Part shown: positions 31,796-39,639 of the stretch, in pieces
Layout: every line of letters starts with the position of its first letter
Position numbering within the stretch: the first letter of the stretch is position 1
Origin: Lachnospiraceae bacterium
Lineage (GTDB): Bacteria > Bacillota > Clostridia > Lachnospirales > Lachnospiraceae
Length of the DNA stretch: 45,402 nt
Assembly (NCBI GenBank): GCA_017438775.1
Contig: JAFRUR010000095.1
Coordinates: 1 to 45,402 of the forward strand
Direction of reading: 5' to 3'
Made by a program: the position numbers and the translations under genes
The notes under the pieces: model-generated
Told to the model about the DNA's origin: nothing
The model's database searches: none
The model's input: the letters and a program-made list of their open reading frames with translations, nothing else

Positions 31796-33541
31796 TCAGG
31801 TCTTCGGCTCCTCCCTGCCGGGCAGTCCCGGCGTGACGGTCATGGAATAGTTGGTGTGGTAGATGACGTACCCGGGCCTCGCGCCCGGGACTTTTTTGAC
31901 TTCCTTGCGCAGAACGTAGTCCACGTCCGCCTTGGCGGAGCCGCGCAGTTTTGAGAACCAGGCGGCCAGGGCGGCGGCCTCCTCCATGGCCGCGTCGGAG
32001 ACCTCGCGGCCGGCCGACCGCAGGATCACGTGGGAGCCGGGCACGCCCTTCGCGTGGAACCACCAGTCGGAAGGGGAGGAGAGCCGGAAGGTGACCTCCT
32101 CGTTCTGGAGGTTGTTCTTGCCGACCAGGAGCTCGAAGCCGTCCGAGGTCTTGAAGGAGAGAGGCCTGGGCTTGAGGGCCTTCTCTTTTTTGCCGGAGGC
32201 CGTGCGTTTGGCGTAGCCCGAGGCGACGAGCTCTTCGCGGATCTCTTTGAGGTCCTGTTCGGTCTCGGCCAGAGAGAGCGAGGTGAGGATGGAATCCAGG
32301 TGTTCGGCCTGGGCCTCGGACTCCGCAAGCTGCTGCGTGAGGGCGTCGAAGGTGCGCTTCTGCTTCTGGTAGCGGGCAAAGAAACGCGCGGCGTTCTCGT
32401 TCGCGGAGAGGGTGGGATCCAGCGGGATGGTGACGTCCTTCCCGGTGTTGTAGTCGTTTAAGGTGACGGATGAGGCGCCGGCCGGGACTTCATGGGCGTA
32501 GGCGGTCAGGAGCTCGCCCCGCAGTCGGTCCTTTTCGCGGCTCTCGGTGTCGGCCATCTGCTTGCGCTGCAGGTCGAGCTTGCGCACGACGCGGCTCTGG
32601 GCGGTCTCCGCGAGGTGTCGCAGGTCCGCGGAGCGCTGGCGGATGCGGGCCGTCTCGTCTTTTTCTGCATAGTAGGTCTCGAGGAGCGCGCTCGGGGAGG
32701 CAAAGGGCCTCTCAGAGCGGTCCGGCGCGGCCAGGAAGGCGGTCATGTGCAGGGCGGAAAGCCCCGCGGGAACGCCTCTCTCCAGCTGCATGGCGGAGTG
32801 AAAGATCCCGGCGCGCACGTCGGACGCCGCGGCCAGAAAAACGCCGGCGAGCCGGTCCACCTCTTCCGGAGAGAGAGCATTCCCGGGGCGGGCGCTTTCC
32901 AGATCAGCGCGGAAGCAGAGTTCCTCCGCGGCCTGGGTGCTCATGCCGGCGTAGGACATCAGCGCGAAGCGCAGGTCTCTCGCACCGGAGAGCACGGCAA
33001 TAAAACCCTCGCGCGTCTCCGCGAGGGGATCGAGTTTTTCCAGGGATTCGGGCAGGAAATAGGGGCGGCCGGGCAGGACCTCACGCAGAGAACTCACGTT
33101 GCCCGGGACGCGCCGCATGGCGTCGATGATGGCGCCGTCCTGCCGCACGAAAATGAGGTTGGAATGCTTGCCCATGATCTCGAGGATCAGGGTGTTTTCC
33201 TCGATATCGCCCAGCTCGTTTCGATGGGAGATCACGATGCGCAGGATGCGCTCGAGCGAGGGCTGCTCGATCCGCTGGATCCGTCCTCCCGTCAGATGCT
33301 TGCGAAGAAGCATGCAGAAGGCGGGCGCCGAGGCCGGGCTCACGAAGTCCCGTTCGGTCAGGCAGGCCAGGGGAAGGGCAGGGGAGCAGGAGAGCAGCAG
33401 GCGCCTCTGACCGGTCTGCGTGCGCACCGTCAGGACGATGGCGTCCCGCTCCGGCTGGGTGACCTTGTTCACGCGCCCGTCTGCCAGAATCTGTTGAAAT
33501 TCCGCGGCCAGAGCCGCTGTCAAAAAACCGTCGAAAGCCAC
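31796..33541 (-). CDS. rqcH: Rqc2 homologue RqcH (NFACT family)
   Basis: Binds stalled 50S-peptidyl-tRNA complexes and adds alanine tails that mark nascent chains for degradation. 581 residues. NFACT-N domain (VAFDGFLTAALAAEF; FCMLLRKHLTGGRIQRIEQP; SHRNELGDIEENTLILEIMGKHSN in parts), HhH and coiled-coil middle, NFACT-R domain (LLVGKNNLQNEEVTFRLSSPSDWWFHAKGVPGSHVIL in parts). GTG 33541 is taken as start: AGGAGG lies nine bases upstream and homologues begin with M-x-FDG. The in-frame ATG at 33565 is at the probable -10 element and cannot be used. Confidence 0.95.
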   Translation of the reverse strand: MAFDGFLTAALAAEFQQILADGRVNKVTQPERDAIVLTVRTQTGQRRLLLSCSPALPLACLTERDFVSPASAPAFCMLLRKHLTGGRIQRIEQPSLERILRIVISHRNELGDIEENTLILEIMGKHSNLIFVRQDGAIIDAMRRVPGNVSSLREVLPGRPYFLPESLEKLDPLAETREGFIAVLSGARDLRFALMSYAGMSTQAAEELCFRADLESARPGNALSPEEVDRLAGVFLAAASDVRAGIFHSAMQLERGVPAGLSALHMTAFLAAPDRSERPFASPSALLETYYAEKDETARIRQRSADLRHLAETAQSRVVRKLDLQRKQMADTESREKDRLRGELLTAYAHEVPAGASSVTLNDYNTGKDVTIPLDPTLSANENAARFFARYQKQKRTFDALTQQLAESEAQAEHLDSILTSLSLAETEQDLKEIREELVASGYAKRTASGKKEKALKPRPLSFKTSDGFELLVGKNNLQNEEVTFRLSSPSDWWFHAKGVPGSHVILRSAGREVSDAAMEEAAALAAWFSKLRGSAKADVDYVLRKEVKKVPGARPGYVIYHTNYSMTVTPGLPGREEPKT

Positions 33542-33565
33542 GATCACCGGCCTCCTTTCGGGCAT

Positions 33566-33595
33566 ATGATACCATATTCGCGCCTTGACTTGCAA
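33566..33595 (-). promoter_or_regulatory. Promoter of rqcH
   Basis: On the minus strand TTGCAA (33595-33590), 18-base spacer, TATCAT (33571-33566). Its -35 touches the -35 of the divergent yicC promoter. Confidence 0.65.
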
Positions 33596-33613
33596 TGCCC
33601 GATAATCTATAAT
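33585..33613 (+). promoter_or_regulatory. Promoter of yicC-gmk-rpoZ-rimO
   Basis: TTGACT (33585-33590), 17-base spacer, TATAAT (33608-33613), about 55 bases before the yicC ATG. Confidence 0.85.
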
Positions 33614-33667
33614 ATACGGGAGTATTTTTGTGCAGATGTTTCTGCTCATTCTGTTACTGGGGGTCCC

Positions 33668-34543
33668 ATGAGAAGCATGACTGGATTCGGCCGCGCGGAG
33701 GCGGCCGACGGCAACTGCCGCATCACGGCGGAGGTGCGCGGCGTCAATCACCGCTACCTCGATCTGGGCATCAAACTTCCCCGCCGGCTCCTCGCCTTCG
33801 AGGGCGACGTGCGCGGCTGGGTCAAGGAGAGCGTCCGGCGCGGCAAGGTGGATATTTACGTCTCCATCGAGGAACTCGAGGGAGAGAGCGTCAAGGTGGT
33901 CTATCACCGCGCGCTGGCACAGCAGTACACCCAGGCCCTGCACGACATGGCGCAGGATTTCGGCCTGAACGAGGGCACGGACGTGATGTCCCTGGCCCGC
34001 CTGCCTGAGGTGCTCACCATGGACCGAGCGGAGGAAGACGAAGACGCCCTCCGTGCCCTCCTGAAGGAGGCCGTCTCCGGCGCCCTGGCCGGATTTGTGG
34101 CCGCCCGCGAGCGTGAGGGAGACGCCCTGGTGGCGGACCTTACGGACAAGCTAGCGCAGCTCGAATCCATGGTGGATGCCGTGGAGGAGCGCGCCCCCGG
34201 AATCGTGGAGGACTACCGCGCCAGGCTTCTCGCCAAGGTGCAGGAGATCCTGGCGGACCGCGCCGCGGACGAAGCCCGCATCCTGACGGAGGTCACCCTC
34301 TTTGCGGACCGCGTCTGCACGGATGAGGAGACGGTGCGTCTGCGCACCCACATCCGCAGCATGCGCGCGGAACTGGCAAAGACGGACGAGGTCGGCCGCA
34401 AGCTCGACTTCATCGCCCAGGAGATGAACCGCGAGGCCAACACCACCCTGAGCAAGTCCAACGATATCGCCACGTCGCAGATCGCGGTGGATATGAAGAC
34501 CTGCATCGAGAAGATTCGCGAGCAGGTCCAGAACATCGAATAG
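33668..34543 (+). CDS. yicC: YicC/YloC family endoribonuclease
   Basis: 291 residues. The N-terminus MRSMTGFGRAEAADG is diagnostic, with EVRGVNHRYLDLGIKLPRRL and the C-terminal GRKLDFIAQEMNREANTTLSKSND signature. YicC has been shown to have RNase activity in E. coli; the B. subtilis homologue is YloC. ATG 33668 has GGGGGT before it. The in-frame open sequence upstream to 32492 is antisense to rqcH and is not coding. In bacilli remA sits between yloC and gmk; here gmk follows directly after nine bases. Confidence 0.95.
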   Translation: MRSMTGFGRAEAADGNCRITAEVRGVNHRYLDLGIKLPRRLLAFEGDVRGWVKESVRRGKVDIYVSIEELEGESVKVVYHRALAQQYTQALHDMAQDFGLNEGTDVMSLARLPEVLTMDRAEEDEDALRALLKEAVSGALAGFVAAREREGDALVADLTDKLAQLESMVDAVEERAPGIVEDYRARLLAKVQEILADRAADEARILTEVTLFADRVCTDEETVRLRTHIRSMRAELAKTDEVGRKLDFIAQEMNREANTTLSKSNDIATSQIAVDMKTCIEKIREQVQNIE

Positions 34544-34552
34544 GAGGCAGGC

Positions 34553-35185
34553 ATGCAGGGGGCACTGGTCGTCGTCAGCGGCTTTTCCGGCACCGGAAAG
34601 GGCACTGTCATCCGCAGGCTGCTGGAGACCCGCGGCGGTTACTGTCTCTCGGTCTCCGTGACCACCCGCGCCCCGCGCGAGGGCGAGGTCCACGGCAGAG
34701 AGTACTTCTTTATCACCCGGGACGAGTTCCAGAACATGATCGAAAATGACGAGCTCCTGGAGTATGCCACCTATGTGGACAACTCCTACGGCACGCCGGA
34801 GTCCTTTGTGCGGGAGAAGACGCAGGAGGGAATGAACGTCCTTCTGGAGATCGAGATCCAGGGGGCACTCAAGGTCAAGGCAAAACACCCCGAGGCCCTG
34901 CTCGTCTTCCTGATCCCGCCGTCCGCGGCGGAGCTCGAAAAGCGCCTGACCGGACGCGGCACGGAGGATGCCGCCACCGTCAGGAAGCGCCTCTCTCGCG
35001 CGGCGGAGGAGGCGGACGTGGTGGGCGCTTACGATTACGTCCTCATCAACGACGATCTCGACACCTGCGTGGAAGAACTCGATACCCTGGTGAAGATCCA
35101 GAAATGCCGTCAGTTCCAGATGGCGGACAAAGTTTCAGAAATCAAACGGGACCTGAAGGCCCTGATCGGAGGAAAAACGTTATGA
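34553..35185 (+). CDS. gmk: Guanylate kinase
   Basis: Phosphorylates GMP to GDP with ATP; 210 residues. P-loop VSGFSGTGKGTVIRRL, GMP-binding VSVTTRAPREGEVHGREYFF, and ENDELLEYATYVDNSYGTP, LLEIEIQGALKVK. The ribosome site is GGAGGCAGGC. Overlaps rpoZ by four bases, the conserved gmk-rpoZ pairing. Normal length. Confidence 0.98.
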   Translation: MQGALVVVSGFSGTGKGTVIRRLLETRGGYCLSVSVTTRAPREGEVHGREYFFITRDEFQNMIENDELLEYATYVDNSYGTPESFVREKTQEGMNVLLEIEIQGALKVKAKHPEALLVFLIPPSAAELEKRLTGRGTEDAATVRKRLSRAAEEADVVGAYDYVLINDDLDTCVEELDTLVKIQKCRQFQMADKVSEIKRDLKALIGGKTL

Positions 35186-35430
35186 TGATTCATCCCTCTT
35201 ACAAAGAACTGATCGACGCGGTCAACGCGGATGTTCCGGAGAATGAAGAGCCCCTCGTGCACAGCCGCTACTCCATCGTGATCGGCACGGCCAAGCGCGC
35301 GCGCCAGCTCGTGGACGGCGCGGAGCCCCTGACGGACAATCCCAGCATCAAGCCCCTGAGCACCGCTGTGGAAGAGATGTGGGAAGGCAAGGTCAAGGTC
35401 CTGGGCGAGAACGATCCCGATCAGGAATGA
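35182..35430 (+). CDS. rpoZ: RNA polymerase omega subunit
   Basis: 82 residues; promotes assembly of the polymerase core. Family features: HSRYSIVIGTAKRARQLVDGA and NPSIKPLSTAVEEMWEGKVKV. Two adjacent ATG codons (35182 and 35185) are possible starts, with GGAGG nine bases before the first. Overlaps gmk and rimO by four bases each, so translation is probably coupled along the operon. Confidence 0.95.
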   Translation: MMIHPSYKELIDAVNADVPENEEPLVHSRYSIVIGTAKRARQLVDGAEPLTDNPSIKPLSTAVEEMWEGKVKVLGENDPDQE

Positions 35431-36767
35431 AGATACATTTTATTTCGCTCGGCTGCGACAAAAACCTGACCGATTCCGAGAAGATGCTGGCCCTGCTGGC
35501 CGGCGCCGGCCACGTCATCACGGATGACCCCGCGGAGGCGGAGTGCATCATCGTGAACACCTGCTGCTTCATCGGTGACGCGAAGGAAGAGAGCATTTTC
35601 ACGCTTCTGGAGGCCGCGGAGCAGAAGAAGACCGGAAAATGCCGGCTGCTGCTGGCGGGCGGATGCCTGGCCCAGCGCTACCAGGAGGATTTCTTCGAAG
35701 AGATCCCCGAGGTGGACGGCATTCTCGGCACCAACAGCTTCGACCGGATTCTGGACCTTCTGGCGGAAGCCGAGGAGCATCCGCACACGAAGATTCTGCG
35801 TCCGCTGACCGGCCATCCGAATCTCACGGAGCGCCTGGTCACCACCGGCGGCCACTACGCGCATCTCAAGATCGCGGAGGGCTGCGACAAGAACTGCACC
35901 TACTGCGTCATCCCCTCGGTGCGCGGCGCCTACCGCTCCCGCCCGATGGAAGAACTTCTGGAGGAGGCGCGGGCCCTCGCAGAGGGCGGCGTCCGGGAAC
36001 TCATCCTGGTCGCGCAGGAAACGACCCTGTACGGGAAGGACCTGTACGGAGAAAAACGCCTCCCGGAGCTTCTGGAGGCCCTGAGCGAGATCCCGGAAAT
36101 CGAGTGGATCCGCCTGCAGTACTGCTACCCGGAGGAGATCACCCCGGAGCTCATCGGCGCGGTCAGAGACCTCCCCAAGGTCTGCAAGTACCTGGATATC
36201 CCGATCCAGTCGGGGAGCGACCGCATCTTAAAGCGCATGGGGCGGCGGACCGATTCCGCGCATATCCGCGCGATCGTCGCCCGCCTGCGGGAGGAGATCC
36301 CGGAGATCGCTCTGCGCACCACGCTGATCAGCGGCTTCCCCGGAGAGACGCCGGAGGACCATCAGCAGACGATGCAGCTTGTGGCGGACCTCGCCTTTGA
36401 CCGCCTGGGCGTCTTCCCGTATTCGCGGGAGGAAGAGACGCCCGCGGCGCAGATGGAGGACCAGATCGAGGAAAGCGTCAAGCAGGCCCGTGCGGATGAG
36501 ATCATGGCCCTCCAGGAGGAGATCGCGGACGAGAAGGCGCAGGAGCTCATCGGCTGCGAACTCCGCGTGGTCGTCGAGGGCAAAGTGGCGGACGAGGACG
36601 CCTACGTCGCCCGCAGCTACATGGACGCCCCGGACGTGGACGGCTACGTGTTTATCCAGACGGACCGCGACCTGATGAGCGGAGATTTTGTGGACGTCGT
36701 CATCACCGACGCGGAAGCGTATGACCTCATAGGAGAACTGACGGATGAAGATGAACCTGCCGAATAA
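35427..36767 (+). CDS. rimO: Ribosomal protein S12 methylthiotransferase RimO
   Basis: Radical SAM enzyme that methylthiolates the conserved aspartate of S12. 446 residues. N-terminal cluster cysteines C10 (SLGCDKN), C46 (VNTCCF) and C80 (AGGCLAQ); radical SAM cluster C153-x3-C157-x2-C160 (EGCDKNCTYCVIPSVRG); C-terminal TRAM domain. The RimO-type SLGCDKN and YCYPEEI region separate it from MiaB. ATG 35427 overlaps the rpoZ stop; the last 23 bases overlap pgsA. Confidence 0.96.
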   Translation: MKIHFISLGCDKNLTDSEKMLALLAGAGHVITDDPAEAECIIVNTCCFIGDAKEESIFTLLEAAEQKKTGKCRLLLAGGCLAQRYQEDFFEEIPEVDGILGTNSFDRILDLLAEAEEHPHTKILRPLTGHPNLTERLVTTGGHYAHLKIAEGCDKNCTYCVIPSVRGAYRSRPMEELLEEARALAEGGVRELILVAQETTLYGKDLYGEKRLPELLEALSEIPEIEWIRLQYCYPEEITPELIGAVRDLPKVCKYLDIPIQSGSDRILKRMGRRTDSAHIRAIVARLREEIPEIALRTTLISGFPGETPEDHQQTMQLVADLAFDRLGVFPYSREEETPAAQMEDQIEESVKQARADEIMALQEEIADEKAQELIGCELRVVVEGKVADEDAYVARSYMDAPDVDGYVFIQTDRDLMSGDFVDVVITDAEAYDLIGELTDEDEPAE

Positions 36768-37296
36768 ACTGACGATGCTGCGCGTCTTCATGATCCCGTT
36801 TTTCGTCCTGTTCATGCTCACGAATCTGGGCGGGGCGCTGGGACCCTGGATCTCGCTTCTTCTCTTTGCGCTCGCGTCCCTGACGGACATGCTGGACGGG
36901 AAGATCGCGCGCAAGTACAACCTCATCACCAATTTCGGCAAATTCATGGATCCGCTGGCGGACAAACTCCTGGTCTGCTCCGCCCTGATCTGTCTGACGG
37001 CGATGGGCCGCATCCCGGCCTGGGTCGTCATCGTGATCATCAGCCGTGAATTCATCATCAGCGGCTTCCGCCTCGTGGCGGCGGACCGCGGCATCGTGAT
37101 CGCGGCCAGCTACTGGGGCAAGACCAAAACGGTCAGCCAGATGATCCTCATCATGCTGATGATCCTGCATTTCAACAACCCGGTGTGGCGCATCCTGGAG
37201 ACCGTGTTCCTGGTCCTGGCGACGGCGCTCACCATCATCTCTCTGGTGGATTACCTGTACAAGAACAAGGACGTCCTGAAAGAGGAGGAAGCATGA
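36745..37296 (+). CDS. pgsA: CDP-diacylglycerol-glycerol-3-phosphate 3-phosphatidyltransferase
   Basis: Makes phosphatidylglycerophosphate, the committed step to phosphatidylglycerol. 183 residues with about five membrane segments. The CDP-alcohol phosphotransferase motif is complete: D48-x2-D51-G52-x2-A55-R56-x8-G65-x3-D69-x3-D73. It overlaps rimO by 23 bases and cinA by four. The rimO-pgsA-cinA order is common in Bacillota. Its lipid role fits the plsX/plsY/gpsA genes elsewhere in the window. Confidence 0.96.
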   Translation: MKMNLPNKLTMLRVFMIPFFVLFMLTNLGGALGPWISLLLFALASLTDMLDGKIARKYNLITNFGKFMDPLADKLLVCSALICLTAMGRIPAWVVIVIISREFIISGFRLVAADRGIVIAASYWGKTKTVSQMILIMLMILHFNNPVWRILETVFLVLATALTIISLVDYLYKNKDVLKEEEA

Positions 37297-37802
37297 CGGA
37301 AGCACTGGCCGCGCGGGCGCTGGAAGAGGAGCTGGTGGGACTGCTCCTGGAGAAGCATCTGACTATATCGACGGCGGAATCCTGCACCGGCGGGATGGTG
37401 GCGTCGCGCCTCGTCAACGTGCCGGGCGTGTCGGAGTGCTTCCGGGAGGGGTTTGTCACCTACTCGAACAAGGCCAAGCGCAAGTATCTCGATGTGGCAA
37501 AAACCACGCTTAAAAAATTCGGCGCTGTCAGCAAGGAGACAGCGAAGGAGATGGCACGCGGCGGCATGTTTGCGGCGGACAGCGACATCTGCGTCGCGGT
37601 CACGGGCATCGCCGGTCCCGACGGCGGCACGGATGACAAGCCCGTCGGCCTGGTCTTTATCGGCTGCTCCACAGCGGATAAGGTGAGCACCTCGCGGTAT
37701 CTGTTTGCGGGGGACCGGTTTGCGGTGCGCGCGCAGGCAGCGGAGAAGGCACTGGAAATGGCTCTGGAAGCGGCAAGGAGCCTCAAGGCAAAGAAGGATT
37801 AA
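37293..37802 (+). CDS. pncC: CinA C-terminal domain protein, nicotinamide-nucleotide amidohydrolase (PncC)
   Basis: 169 residues: stand-alone CinA C-terminal domain, which in characterised members deamidates nicotinamide mononucleotide. Signature STAESCTGGMVASRLVNVPG, then VTYSNKAKRKYLDV, and AVTGIAGPDGGTDDKPVGLV. The N-terminal molybdopterin-like half of full CinA is absent. ATG 37293 overlaps the pgsA stop. recA, often next to cinA, is not found here. Confidence 0.93.
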   Translation: MTEALAARALEEELVGLLLEKHLTISTAESCTGGMVASRLVNVPGVSECFREGFVTYSNKAKRKYLDVAKTTLKKFGAVSKETAKEMARGGMFAADSDICVAVTGIAGPDGGTDDKPVGLVFIGCSTADKVSTSRYLFAGDRFAVRAQAAEKALEMALEAARSLKAKKD

Positions 37803-37806
37803 TGCG

Positions 37807-38115
37807 ATGGAATGGGGCCGGAGAGTCTGGTACTCGGAAAAAGCGCAGAAGAATCGGGACAGGATCATGACCGCCGTGGAGCAGCAGGAGGCTGTCCCCG
37901 GCGTGTATCTGGTCACGCTTCCGGTCACGGACGACGGACAGCTGGAGGTCTATCCCTCCTGGATGCCCGCGCAGCGCTTTGAGCTCTATCGGTCGATGTG
38001 CGTGGTCGGCGTCGCGGCCGGCTACGACGACGCGAAGGAACTGGTGCGCCGGATGGTCGAAGACCTCGTGAAGGAGACCGGAGACGCATCGCATCTGGCG
38101 GAGGCGCTAAGGTAA
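37807..38115 (+). CDS. Small protein of unknown function
   Basis: 102 residues, soluble by composition, beginning MEWGRRVWYSEKAQKNRDR. A predicted beta-rich middle (GVYLVTLPVTDDGQLEVYP) and a helical end (YDDAKELVRRMVEDLVKE) follow. I do not recognise a family. Coding is supported by tight packing: four bases after pncC and four before the DUF2953 gene, same strand, and by normal codon usage. Ribosome site is weak (AAGGAT region). Its position suggests co-expression with the DUF2953-gerW genes. Confidence 0.7.
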   Translation: MEWGRRVWYSEKAQKNRDRIMTAVEQQEAVPGVYLVTLPVTDDGQLEVYPSWMPAQRFELYRSMCVVGVAAGYDDAKELVRRMVEDLVKETGDASHLAEALR

Positions 38116-38119
38116 GACG

Positions 38120-39100
38120 ATGGCAATACTGCTGGGAATACTCAAATGGATCGGGATCATCCTGCTGGCCATTCTGGTGCTGATCCTTCTGATCATTATC
38201 TTCGTGCTGGCGAGCCGGCTGAAGTATGACGTGAAGGGCAGCTACTACGGAGAGCAGCCGAACGGGGAGATCAAGGTGAGCTACCTGTGCTCCCTGCTCC
38301 GCGTGCGCGCCGCGGTCACGGACTGGGTGCTGGATCTCAAGGTCCGCGTGTTCGGGATCCCCGTCGTGAAGAAGCAGCAGAGGCTGCGCGGAGAAGAGGC
38401 CCCTTCGGAAGAAGCCGAAATTCCCGCGATCTCTGCGGCCGCGGCGGAACCGGAGGCGGCGCCGTTCTTGTCTGCGCCAGCGCCCGAATCGGTGCCCGTG
38501 ACGCCTCCGGAGAAACCGGCCGCCGCGGCATCGGCGCCGGAGGTGCACAGCAGCGCACCGGTGCAGGAGAAGCCGAAGCCTGAAAAGAAGAAAGCAAAGA
38601 AGCCCGCGCCCGCTCCGGAGCCTGTGCCGGCGCCTGAACCGGAACCGGAACCTGCGGAGGAAGCGGGAGAGAAGAAAGACCTCTGGGACAAGGTCTCCGA
38701 CCTGATCGACAAAAAGGACGAGGCCTACGATATCCTGGACGATGACGACAACCGCGAACTCATCGCCCTGATTCTGCGCCAGATCGGAAAGATCATCAAA
38801 CACGTCCTGCCGCGCAGCTACAGCGCGAACGTGCGCTTCGGCATGGAAGACCCGGCCAAGACCGGTCAGATCCTCGCCATCGCCTCGGCCCTGTATCCGG
38901 TGTACGCCGGAAACGCCCGCGTGCAGGCGGATTTCGAGCAGAAGGTCCTGGAGGGCGATGCGGACGTGAAGGGCGGTCTGCGGCTCGGCTACATCCTGTT
39001 TGCCCTGCTGCGCATCCTTTTCAACAAGAAGGCGCGCTGGTGGATCAAAAAACTCCTGAAAAAGGACAAGAAGAAAGACGAGGCCGCGCAGGCGGCGTAA
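38120..39100 (+). CDS. DUF2953 domain membrane protein (YtfI-like)
   Basis: 326 residues. One N-terminal membrane segment (9-32), then LKYDVKGSYYGEQPNGEIKVSYL, typical of DUF2953. Residues about 92-187 are a Pro/Glu/Ala/Lys-rich low-complexity linker (KPAPAPEPVPAPEPEP), after which the conserved part resumes (LIALILRQIGKIIKHVLPRSYSANVRFGMEDPAKTG in parts). In bacilli the homologue YtfI is encoded next to YtfJ (GerW), and the same pairing occurs here. The linker is lineage-specific. Function unknown; spore-related by context. Confidence 0.88.
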   Translation: MAILLGILKWIGIILLAILVLILLIIIFVLASRLKYDVKGSYYGEQPNGEIKVSYLCSLLRVRAAVTDWVLDLKVRVFGIPVVKKQQRLRGEEAPSEEAEIPAISAAAAEPEAAPFLSAPAPESVPVTPPEKPAAAASAPEVHSSAPVQEKPKPEKKKAKKPAPAPEPVPAPEPEPEPAEEAGEKKDLWDKVSDLIDKKDEAYDILDDDDNRELIALILRQIGKIIKHVLPRSYSANVRFGMEDPAKTGQILAIASALYPVYAGNARVQADFEQKVLEGDADVKGGLRLGYILFALLRILFNKKARWWIKKLLKKDKKKDEAAQAA

Positions 39101-39246
39101 GTTCCGGCCCTCTGCGGAGAGCGTCATGCAGCTTCAGACGGGACGCCGCACGGCTCCCCTGAAATAGAAAGATCCGGGCCCCGGCCCGAAAGCGTCACCC
39201 ATCACCATCTCACCCTTGGGAGAATATATCTCCGGGAGGAACACAC

Positions 39247-39639
39247 ATGGCACAGAACTCCGAACTCAAGAGCACGATGAACGAGCTGTTCCGCAGCATG
39301 GACGGCTTCATGAACTCCAAGAGCGTCATCGGCGAGCCGATCCACGTGGACGGCGCCACGATCCTTCCGATCGTGGACGTGTCCTTCGGCTGCGGCGCCG
39401 GTTCCAGCGCCCGCGACCGCAAGGACGGCGCGATGGGCGGTCTGACCGGCAAGGTCGGCGCCAGCGCGGTCCTGGTCATCGAGAACGGCACCGTGCGTCT
39501 GCTCAACGTCAAGAATCAGGACACCATCACCAAGATCATCGACACGGTGCCCGGTATTCTCGACCATATCAACGCGAAGAAGAACAGCACCGTGAAGGAT
39601 GCGGACGTCATCCGTGCGGTCAAGGAAGAGGAAAAGTAA
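39247..39639 (+). CDS. gerW: GerW family sporulation protein (YtfJ-like)
   Basis: 130 residues. Family features: ELFRSMDGFMNSKSVIGEPIHVDGATILPIVDVSFGCGAG (in parts) and GGKVGASAVLVIENGTVRLL-like strand region. In B. subtilis the homologue is needed for proper spore germination. Homologues also occur in Clostridia not known to sporulate, so this gene alone does not prove sporulation. ATG 39247 has CGGGAGGAACACAC upstream. The stop is followed directly by the start of the 466-residue unknown. Confidence 0.92.
   Translation: MAQNSELKSTMNELFRSMDGFMNSKSVIGEPIHVDGATILPIVDVSFGCGAGSSARDRKDGAMGGLTGKVGASAVLVIENGTVRLLNVKNQDTITKIIDTVPGILDHINAKKNSTVKDADVIRAVKEEEK

Noticed and set aside
32492-33667. In-frame N-terminal extension of YicC
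   Set aside because: It is antisense to rqcH and lies upstream of the yicC promoter; homologues begin at MRSMTGFGR.
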